A stretch of 5,250 bases of DNA from contig RFHX01000226.1 of NCBI GenBank assembly GCA_003695725.1, positions 1 through 5,250 on the forward strand, written 5' to 3'. The notes beneath the pieces are model-generated. The model was given only the letters and a program-made list of their open reading frames with translations, was not told the DNA's origin and searched no databases. A program made the translations under genes and the position numbers. Source of the DNA: Candidatus Schekmanbacteria bacterium. Its GTDB lineage: Bacteria > Schekmanbacteria > GWA2-38-11 > J061. Below, piece by piece: positions 1 to 5,250 of the stretch (position 1 is its first letter; each line of letters begins with the position of its first letter).

Positions 1-10
1 CAATAAAGGG

Positions 11-1804
11 GTGGGTATCCAAAAAGTGAAAAGGTTAAAATTATTTCTTCGTTTCAATAAATATCTTCTTCCTTACTGGGATAAAGAAGCAGTAATTTTG
101 ATATGTACTCTCTTTGCCACTCTCTTTAGTTTGATCAGTCCTTATTTAACGAAGATTACAATTGATTATGCCTATACGAATAGGGACTTTTTTCTTTTCA
201 ATATGCTTGTCCTTTCAGGGGCTCTCATCTTTATTTTTTCTGGACTTTTGAATGGTATAAAAAATTATGTATCCATTTATGTTAAACAGTTGTTAACTTT
301 TGACATACGGTCAGATTATTACAGACATCTTCATAAGCTTTCAATACGCTTTTTCCAATCTCGGAGCACTGGAGAACAAATGTATAGAATAGGAGGTGAT
401 ATCAACAATGTTGCCTCTATGGCAACGGAAACGATTCCTACTATTCTCACCACTTGTGTAAGACTCGTATTTTTATTTGTAATTACTTTCACGTTGAGCT
501 GGAAACTTACTCTTATTGCCCTTCTGATAACACCGCTATTTTATCTTCACTCCCATTATTTTGGCGAAAAACTTCGTGAAAGAAACAAGGAGATGACTGA
601 AAAGGGACAGGATATTCTGAGCAGTCTTCAGGATGTCTTTTCGAATATTCGATTAATTAAGGTATTTGGAAAGGAACGGAGCGAAATAAAACGTTATCTT
701 ACGGACCAGATAGATATGATACGGCTTAGTCTTAAAAATTACAAGATGGGAGTGGCAAGCGGCTCAACACTTAGCATAATGAATACAGTGGTTATGACCT
801 CTCTCTCTTATTATGCCGGGTATCTTGTCATTATTCAGGAGTTGACTCTTGGAAGCCTGACAGCCCTTGTACTTTATCTTGTCCAACTTTTTGGTCTTCT
901 AAAATCGTTGGGCAGTATATATCAAGGTGTCGTCATTAAATTTGTCAATATGGAACGTTTGGCTGAAACATTTGATGCTGAAGTTGAAGTCAAAGAAAGA
1001 ACTGATGCATTTGCGATAAAAAGAATCAGGGGAAATATTGAATTTAGGGATGTAGCTTTTGGCTACAAAGAAAATGAAGCTATATTGAAAGATTTGAGTT
1101 TTCAAATTGAGCCCCATGCAATAGTGGGTATAGTCGGAAAGAGTGGGGCGGGGAAAACAACTATTTTAAATTTGATTTTAAGGCTTTATGACCCATGGAA
1201 GGGAAGCATCCTGATCGACGGGATGGATTTGAGAGATTTGAAATTGAAGGATTTGAGAGAAAAGATAGGCGTTGTATTTCAGGAACCCTATCTGTTGAAT
1301 GGAACAATAGCTGAAAACATCAGCTTTGGCAATCCTAAGGCAACAAAAAAAGAAATAATAGAAGCTGCTGAACTTGCAGATGCTCATGATTTCATAAAAA
1401 ATTTTCCTGATGCTTATGATTCTGAAATAGGTGAAGGCGGCTGCAGTCTTTCACAAGGACAGAAACAAAGAATTGCTATAGCAAGAGCGCTCATAAAAAA
1501 ACCTGACCTTCTTTTACTCGATGAAGCCACATCTTCACTCGGGTCGGATTCTGAAGCCAAGATCAAAAAGACTATTTTTGCCTTAAAAGATGAATGCACA
1601 ATCATATGGGTTTCTCATCGTATATCGACAATTATGGATGCAGATACTATCTTTGTGCTCGATAATGGCAGAATTTCTTCCTGCGGTACACATAATAGGT
1701 TATTAGAGGATAGCCCTTTTTATAGAAGAATCTATAACGAGCAGTTTAAGATAACCGGGAAGCCTTATTTCGAAATTCTTCGGGACAAGAATAAAAAGGC
1801 ATAA
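11..1804 (+). CDS. ABC exporter, fused membrane and ATP-binding domains (MsbA/LmrA type)
   Basis: This half-transporter probably works as a homodimer in the inner membrane and uses ATP to export a substrate. Residues about 1-320 form the transmembrane domain, with six hydrophobic segments near 26-46, 62-82, 143-163, 166-184, 252-275 and 281-300. The C-terminal ATPase has Walker A GKSGAGKTT at 376-384 (Lys382), the Q-loop Gln424, signature LSQGQ at 480-484 (Gln in place of the usual first Gly, a common exporter variant), Walker B ending in Asp504-Glu505, and the H-loop His536. All catalytic elements are intact. There is no N-terminal C39 peptidase domain, so it is not a leader-cleaving bacteriocin exporter. 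As first gene of the cassette it probably exports the modified peptide, which is inference. The GTG at 11 has no room for a ribosome binding site. The GTG at 26, behind AAAGGGGTG at 5-13, or a start upstream of the window are both possible. Confidence 0.93.
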   Translation: MGIQKVKRLKLFLRFNKYLLPYWDKEAVILICTLFATLFSLISPYLTKITIDYAYTNRDFFLFNMLVLSGALIFIFSGLLNGIKNYVSIYVKQLLTFDIRSDYYRHLHKLSIRFFQSRSTGEQMYRIGGDINNVASMATETIPTILTTCVRLVFLFVITFTLSWKLTLIALLITPLFYLHSHYFGEKLRERNKEMTEKGQDILSSLQDVFSNIRLIKVFGKERSEIKRYLTDQIDMIRLSLKNYKMGVASGSTLSIMNTVVMTSLSYYAGYLVIIQELTLGSLTALVLYLVQLFGLLKSLGSIYQGVVIKFVNMERLAETFDAEVEVKERTDAFAIKRIRGNIEFRDVAFGYKENEAILKDLSFQIEPHAIVGIVGKSGAGKTTILNLILRLYDPWKGSILIDGMDLRDLKLKDLREKIGVVFQEPYLLNGTIAENISFGNPKATKKEIIEAAELADAHDFIKNFPDAYDSEIGEGGCSLSQGQKQRIAIARALIKKPDLLLLDEATSSLGSDSEAKIKKTIFALKDECTIIWVSHRISTIMDADTIFVLDNGRISSCGTHNRLLEDSPFYRRIYNEQFKITGKPYFEILRDKNKKA

Positions 1805-1827
1805 AATAGAGTAAAAGAGGTTTTAAA

Positions 1828-2376
1828 GTGCGTCTTAAAAGGGAAAGAGTTTCAAGAGACTATGAAATTACATTTCTGAAAAGGATAATGCATGGAAGGA
1901 TTTTGCTTCCAGCGGTTGTTTTTTTGATAATGTTTACACTCATTTTTTCAATAGGTGGAATTTTTATTTTTACAAAAGTAAAGGAAAAGGCGCCTGCCAT
2001 TGCCCAGTTGTCAGGCAAAGATATCAACGAATTTTCATCTTTGGCAACACCTTTTAATATGACACTTTTTTTAAATTATAAATATGAGATTCATCATGGC
2101 GATGAAATTGAAATAATAATAAAGGGCATAAATGGGAGCATTTATTTGAATGGCGAAGTGAGGAATGTCTCGTCAGGAGAAAAGTTGCCATCTGAAAGTT
2201 ATAAGAATTTAAATGTTGTTGTAAGAGAATTATGGGCACCTAATAAAGAAGATGTCGTCAACACAATAAAGCAGGTAACAGGTAATGAAAAAATCAATGT
2301 AGATGTTTTTATTAGGTCAAGGCCTCTCTTTGACTTGATTATAGGAGAAAGGATTCGCAAATTGGCGGGAATCTAA
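1828..2376 (+). CDS. Single-pass membrane protein of unknown function in the peptide cassette
   Basis: I do not recognise this 182-residue protein. The N-terminus is basic (Arg/Lys at 2, 4, 5, 7, 10, 18 and 19), followed by one strong hydrophobic segment at about 25-49. The remaining 130 residues have no further membrane segment and no Cys. They alternate beta-prone and charged stretches, for example around 88-135. By the positive-inside rule the N-terminus is cytoplasmic and the C-terminal domain lies outside the membrane. The GTG start at 1828 is supported by AGAGG at 1816-1820, seven bases upstream. An internal ATG at 1888 (residue 21) is a weaker alternative. It follows the ABC exporter by 23 bases and ends one base before the radical SAM gene, so it is almost certainly co-transcribed. 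A role as partner of the exporter or in handling the exported peptide is a guess from position. It lacks the long coiled coil of HlyD-type adaptors. Confidence 0.85.
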   Translation: MRLKRERVSRDYEITFLKRIMHGRILLPAVVFLIMFTLIFSIGGIFIFTKVKEKAPAIAQLSGKDINEFSSLATPFNMTLFLNYKYEIHHGDEIEIIIKGINGSIYLNGEVRNVSSGEKLPSESYKNLNVVVRELWAPNKEDVVNTIKQVTGNEKINVDVFIRSRPLFDLIIGERIRKLAGI

Positions 2377-2377
2377 G

Positions 2378-3634
2378 ATGGATAGATTGAGCAATGAAAA
2401 GATAGTTCAAATTTTAACTGACAGAATAAGGAATGAAGGTGTGGATTTCTTCAATGAAATGGAGACATTCCTTCAAGAAGAGATGAACCTGCCAAAGAAA
2501 ACTTCAAAAATTTTGAGTCAAAAGATTTTAGAAGAGTTTAAAGAAAAAGCATTTCCTCCTGTAACACGGATTGAAATGTTTATCACAGAAAATTGCCCTT
2601 TGAGGTGTGATTATTGTTTTGTTGAAGGCAAAAATGATTTTAAAAGAATGAGTAAAGAGACAGCAAGAAAGGCAGTCGATTTTCTAATTCACCAATCGGC
2701 TGAGAAAAAAGATTTGAACATTATCTTCTTTGGCGGCGAACCGCTTCTTGAGTTTGAATTGATGAAGGAAGTAATAAAATATGCAAATTGCAAGGCAGAA
2801 AGCGCAGGTAAAAGAATTACCTACGATTTAACGACAAATGGTGTCCTGATTAGAGAAGAGCATCTTGTCTTCTTTCAAAGAGAGGGCATAAAATTTCTTC
2901 TAAGCATTGATGGAGATTCTGAAACTCACAATAAGCACAGGAAAACTGCTCATGGAAAGGGAAGTTATGGTACAATTATCGATAAATTCCCAATGATGAA
3001 AAAATATCAGCCATGGATGGGTGCAAAGATGACTGTCCATCCTGATACAGCACATAAATTGCTCCATAATGTTCGCCATCTTGCTGAAATTGGATTTAAT
3101 CAATTCATTATCGGTGCTGCAAGCGGTGTCGATTGGAAGGAAGATGATTGGATGACATACGAAACTCAAATGCATGAAGTTGCAAAGCTTTACCGGGAGA
3201 TGCGCAGGAATAAAAAATATTTTCGTATGACCCTTTTTGAAGAGGAGGAAGATAAGTTTTTCAATAAAAGATATGTCTGGGGATGTCAGGCAGGAAGACA
3301 TTCGCTTACAATTTCCACGGACGGGAGTATTTATCCTTGTTCAAAAATGTTGGGATTGAACGAACTTGAAGGAATTTGCCGTCTTGGACACATCGATACA
3401 GGAATAACAGACATAATTATGAGAGGGAAGCTCCTTGGAATGGGACGAGTGGACCGTACTAAATGCAGCAAGTGTGAATTATTGGACTGCTGTAAGGGGG
3501 GATGTTTTGCTACTAATTATCTTGAAACAAAGGATATCTTTAAACCAAGCACATTCGACTGCAAAACATCAGCGATTCAAGCCCGTGTGATAATAAACCA
3601 TTTAAAGTCTGAGAAGGAAAAAAAGTGGAAATAA
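2378..3634 (+). CDS. Radical SAM/SPASM peptide maturase
   Basis: This enzyme should cleave S-adenosylmethionine to a 5'-deoxyadenosyl radical and modify a ribosomal peptide in the cytoplasm. The radical SAM cluster motif CxxxCxxC is at Cys73, Cys77 and Cys80, followed by GGEP at 119-122, the SAM-binding motif. The C-terminal SPASM domain is complete: Cys303, Gly316-x4-Cys321, then a CX2CX5CX3C block at Cys363, 366, 372 and 376, and Cys395. This predicts two auxiliary iron-sulfur clusters, as in maturases of sactipeptides, ranthipeptides and related products. Residues 1-62 form a charged, probably helical extension that does not obviously look like a PqqD-type recognition domain. The ATG at 2378 lies one base after the upstream stop, with GGCGGGA upstream as ribosome binding site. 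The Cys-rich peptide at 4652 is the likely substrate. The reaction (thioether, C-C or other crosslink) cannot be read from the sequence. Confidence 0.95.
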   Translation: MDRLSNEKIVQILTDRIRNEGVDFFNEMETFLQEEMNLPKKTSKILSQKILEEFKEKAFPPVTRIEMFITENCPLRCDYCFVEGKNDFKRMSKETARKAVDFLIHQSAEKKDLNIIFFGGEPLLEFELMKEVIKYANCKAESAGKRITYDLTTNGVLIREEHLVFFQREGIKFLLSIDGDSETHNKHRKTAHGKGSYGTIIDKFPMMKKYQPWMGAKMTVHPDTAHKLLHNVRHLAEIGFNQFIIGAASGVDWKEDDWMTYETQMHEVAKLYREMRRNKKYFRMTLFEEEEDKFFNKRYVWGCQAGRHSLTISTDGSIYPCSKMLGLNELEGICRLGHIDTGITDIIMRGKLLGMGRVDRTKCSKCELLDCCKGGCFATNYLETKDIFKPSTFDCKTSAIQARVIINHLKSEKEKKWK

Positions 3635-4599
3635 GTACTCGTGGAAAAGCTGTTTTGGATATTCATAAAAAGGAGAAACTTTATTCTTCATCTATATCCT
3701 TCTTTAAAGACAAGGTAATACTCTACAGCAATTACAAAGATTTTGTAGATGAGTTTAACAATTCGTTCCGATATATGGTGGAAGGTGAGAGGAATAGCAA
3801 AGGCGCCAAGAGCTTTTATCTTTACCGAGAAGAAGACAAATCTTTCAATCTTGTCCTTCCTTCATTTCAAAATCTCCATTTTGAAGGGCGTGATATTCTC
3901 TTCCCTCTTTTCACCAGTTTAATGAATTCGTTCATACTGCCGGGCTTGAAGGATATGCTTGTTTTCCATTCTGCTGCAGTTTCTATAAATGATGAAGGGA
4001 TAATTATTCCCGGGGAAGAGTCAACAGGAAAGACAACATTAACAGCAGCACTTCTTGAAGAAGGGTTTACTTATTTTTCAGATGAATATGCAGGATTTGA
4101 TTCCAATTCTCTTAAACTCATCTCTTATCCGAAGTCTCTTTTTATGAGAGATGACTCTATAAAGCTTTTTAAAGAGAAAGAAGAGCTGATTAGAAGTTCT
4201 CCTTTATATACATATCGAAATGAGTATCGATGGGTTGTCGATCCTATGAAGGTTTTTGGAATGGATATCGGGAAAGAGGTTGAAGTAAAGTTCATTCTTT
4301 TTTTAGTTCCTAACTATTTCGGGAAGTCAGCTATTAAAAGGATACCATCAAGCGAAGTGTTGCTTCGACTTTTGAAAACTTCAAGAAATTCGATTTATTT
4401 GAAACAGGAAGAAAGGAAAGTTTTCTTTGGGAAAGCACTTTCTATTGTAAAGAGGACAGTTGGTTATGAGTTAACAGTAGGGAGACCACAGGAAGCGGCT
4501 TCTATTGTAAAGAATAAATTAATGTATGATGAGATAAAATCGGAAGATGAATTGAAGGAACTCGATACAATTGCTGAAAAAGTTCTTTCTATGCTTTAG
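3625..4599 (+). CDS. HPr-kinase-like P-loop protein, possible peptide kinase
   Basis: The 324-residue protein has the core signature of HPr kinase/phosphorylase relatives found in some RiPP clusters. His115 lies in VFHSAAVS, Walker A is at 130-137 (GxxxxGKT, Lys136), and an acidic motif SDEYAG is at 152-157. The distances His-to-Walker A (15 residues) and Walker A Lys-to-Asp153 (17 residues) match bona fide HPr kinase as I remember it. The second Asp of the usual DD pair is Glu154 here. The N-terminal ~110 residues are not recognisable. HPrK homologues in lasso-peptide clusters such as paeninodin's phosphorylate the peptide. By analogy this one may phosphorylate the Cys-rich product, but a non-kinase maturation role is also possible. 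The GTG start overlaps the radical SAM stop by 10 bases, with GAAGGA upstream, which implies translational coupling. Confidence 0.85.
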   Translation: MEISTRGKAVLDIHKKEKLYSSSISFFKDKVILYSNYKDFVDEFNNSFRYMVEGERNSKGAKSFYLYREEDKSFNLVLPSFQNLHFEGRDILFPLFTSLMNSFILPGLKDMLVFHSAAVSINDEGIIIPGEESTGKTTLTAALLEEGFTYFSDEYAGFDSNSLKLISYPKSLFMRDDSIKLFKEKEELIRSSPLYTYRNEYRWVVDPMKVFGMDIGKEVEVKFILFLVPNYFGKSAIKRIPSSEVLLRLLKTSRNSIYLKQEERKVFFGKALSIVKRTVGYELTVGRPQEAASIVKNKLMYDEIKSEDELKELDTIAEKVLSML

Positions 4600-4615
4600 G
4601 CAGTAGCTTCGGAAA

Positions 4616-4624
4616 TGGTATAAT
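4616..4624 (+). promoter_or_regulatory. Extended -10 promoter upstream of the precursor gene
   Basis: The sequence TGGTATAAT is a perfect sigma-70 extended -10 element (TGn plus TATAAT) in the short gap after the kinase-like gene. No good -35 hexamer is seen about 17 bases upstream, which is usual for extended -10 promoters. Transcription would start near 4631, giving a leader of about 20 bases before the precursor ATG. This would let the precursor be made more strongly than the enzymes. The call rests on motif match and position only. Confidence 0.6.
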
Positions 4625-4637
4625 CTTTAATAACCGA

Positions 4638-4647
4638 AAGGGGGTGA
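4638..4647 (+). promoter_or_regulatory. Near-consensus Shine-Dalgarno of the precursor gene
   Basis: AAGGGGGTGA matches the full anti-16S consensus AAGGAGGTGA at nine of ten positions and ends four bases before the ATG at 4652. It is clearly stronger than the sites of the other genes in the window. It fixes the start of the precursor and suggests a high translation rate, as expected for a peptide substrate made in excess over its modifying enzymes. Confidence 0.8.
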
Positions 4648-4651
4648 GGAG

Positions 4652-4930
4652 ATGAATTTTAAGGATATTGAAAAGATTGCAAGTGCAGTCGTTGGCAGTC
4701 TTTTCAGTCCAAGAAGTGCTAATGCAGGAGTTGAAGGATGTGCTGGTCCGCAAGATTCAAATCCCTTTGATTGTTCGCAAGATTTTTTCTGTGATCCGGT
4801 TCAGGGTTATGGATGTGGTGGCCAAGGACCATTTACTTGCCAACCGGCTTTTGACTGTCCTGGTTTCTTTGATTGTCCGCCGCCGGGTCCCTTCGACTGT
4901 CCACAATTATTTACAGCAGGTGCAGCATAG
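4652..4930 (+). CDS. Cys-rich RiPP precursor peptide with Ar-x-Cys repeats (putative)
   Basis: This 92-residue protein is the probable substrate of the radical SAM enzyme. Residues 1-25 look like a leader: a charged start, a small hydrophobic stretch at 9-18 and ANA at 23-25. Residues 26-92 are rich in Cys, Gly, Pro, Phe, Asp and Gln. There are eight Cys (30, 41, 47, 55, 63, 69, 75, 83). The last seven each have an aromatic residue exactly two positions earlier (F39, F45, Y53, F61, F67, F73, F81), and four of these units read FDC. The core has almost no Lys, Arg or His. The composition, the very strong ribosome binding site, its own promoter and the maturase next door all support a precursor role. 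I cannot match it to a named family. Leader and core limits are inferred. A small secreted Cys-rich protein with ordinary disulfides is the alternative. Confidence 0.85.
   Translation: MNFKDIEKIASAVVGSLFSPRSANAGVEGCAGPQDSNPFDCSQDFFCDPVQGYGCGGQGPFTCQPAFDCPGFFDCPPPGPFDCPQLFTAGAA
4766..4900 (+). repeat. Degenerate Ar-x-Cys tandem repeat inside the precursor
   Basis: Seven units of aromatic-x-Cys span residues 39-83. The Cys-to-Cys spacings are 6, 8, 8, 6, 6 and 8 residues. The units are FDC, FFC, YGC, FTC, FDC, FDC and FDC, and the last three are each followed by Pro. At DNA level the units have diverged (TTTGATTGT, TTTGACTGT, TTCGACTGT), so the periodicity is kept at protein level and is not a recent DNA duplication. 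Confidence 0.85.
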
Positions 4931-4948
4931 ATTAGAAGTATCGTGTGG

Positions 4949-4978
4949 GCGGGCGGCAATTGTGCCGCCCGCACTTTT
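4949..4978 (+). terminator. Rho-independent-type terminator after the precursor gene
   Basis: A perfect 10-base-pair GC-rich stem (4949-4958 with 4963-4972) closes a four-base ATTG loop, followed by AC and a run of four T at 4975-4978. It lies 19 bases after the precursor stop and marks the likely end of the precursor transcript. The T run is short, so partial read-through into the next gene is possible. Confidence 0.75.
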
Positions 4979-5011
4979 GATTGATTGGAAAAATTTTGCT
5001 TTTTGAAGATA

Positions 5012-5250
5012 ATGAATTTTAAAAGAATAAAAGAAAAAGATTTAGCCAAGCTCACTGAATTTATAGCTGAAGAATTGAAAAATAATAGGACAATAAGAAA
5101 GAAACTCTTAAGCGACTTTCTCGTGCAAAAATTCAGTCTTGATAATGATGATGCTATTTTACTAATTGATGAAATAGAAAAGAGAGTAGATAAAAGCACT
5201 GAGGATGAATTTCTTTTTTTAGTTTCCAGAGAGTTTATAAACAATAAGAA
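5012..5250 (+). CDS. Small charged helical protein, unrecognised, 3' end beyond window
   Basis: An ATG at 5012 opens a reading frame with no stop to the window edge, giving 79 residues plus part of a codon. The protein is rich in Lys, Glu, Asp, Ile and Leu, has no Cys and no membrane segment, and is predicted to be mostly alpha-helical. The ribosome binding site is weak (GAAG at 5005-5008). It lies 33 bases after the terminator's T run, so it is either read through or has a weak promoter that I cannot define. It begins with the same four residues (MNFK) as the precursor, and residues 36-59 resemble residues 31-54 of the radical SAM enzyme without gaps. A link to the cassette is therefore possible but unproven. 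No known family is recognised. Confidence 0.65.
   Translation, partial: MNFKRIKEKDLAKLTEFIAEELKNNRTIRKKLLSDFLVQKFSLDNDDAILLIDEIEKRVDKSTEDEFLFLVSREFINNK

Noticed and set aside
899-2239. Short antisense frames inside the exporter and the membrane-protein gene
   Set aside because: All are under 75 residues, have no supporting ribosome binding site, and lie opposite well-supported coding sequence.
2378-2563. PqqD-like RiPP recognition element at the maturase N-terminus
   Set aside because: The first 62 residues are short and look helical throughout, without the visible winged-helix beta strands expected. A divergent version cannot be excluded by eye.
2900-3301. 133-residue antisense frame inside the maturase gene
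   Set aside because: The + strand encodes a conserved SPASM enzyme with all motifs here, so the antisense frame is a shadow.
4766-4900. CRISPR array or DNA tandem repeat
   Set aside because: The repeat is visible only as a protein pattern; DNA units are short, degenerate and lie in frame inside a gene.
4668-5006. 112-residue + strand reading frame overlapping the precursor
   Set aside because: It is in a different frame, lacks a ribosome binding site at its start, and runs through the terminator hairpin. The other frame has the near-perfect Shine-Dalgarno and the Cys periodicity.
4807-5244. 145-residue antisense reading frame at the right end
   Set aside because: It is the reverse complement of the Cys-repeat core, the terminator and the partial gene at 5012. 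Its sequence is low-complexity Ser/Phe/Pro with no family signal.

Overview
The window is an AT-rich bacterial segment in which everything that can be read lies on the + strand. It looks like a compact cassette for making a ribosomally synthesised, post-translationally modified peptide (RiPP). No taxonomic marker is present. Frequent GTG starts (three of the five complete genes), strong purine-rich ribosome binding sites and an oxygen-sensitive radical SAM enzyme fit an AT-rich, probably anaerobic bacterium, but the phylum cannot be named from this sequence.

Layout: (1) 11-1804, an ABC exporter with fused membrane and ATPase domains and no peptidase domain. (2) 1828-2376, an unrecognised single-pass membrane protein. 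(3) 2378-3634, a radical SAM/SPASM peptide maturase with a complete cluster-ligand set. (4) 3625-4599, an HPr-kinase-like P-loop protein whose start overlaps the end of gene 3. (5) 4616-4651, a perfect extended -10 box and a near-consensus Shine-Dalgarno sequence. (6) 4652-4930, a 92-residue Cys-rich peptide that is the probable precursor. (7) 4949-4978, a GC-rich hairpin followed by a short T run, probably a terminator. (8) 5012 to the window end, the start of a small charged helical protein cut by the edge.

Proposed working (inference): the precursor is made in excess from its own promoter. The radical SAM enzyme installs Cys-derived crosslinks in a core where each of seven Cys residues follows an aromatic residue at position -2. 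The HPrK-like protein may phosphorylate the peptide or otherwise assist maturation. The ABC exporter, perhaps with the single-pass membrane protein, moves the product out. No dedicated leader protease is visible. The pairing of a SPASM maturase with an HPrK-like kinase around an Ar-x-Cys repeat peptide does not match any named RiPP class that I can recall with confidence, and it is the main point of interest.
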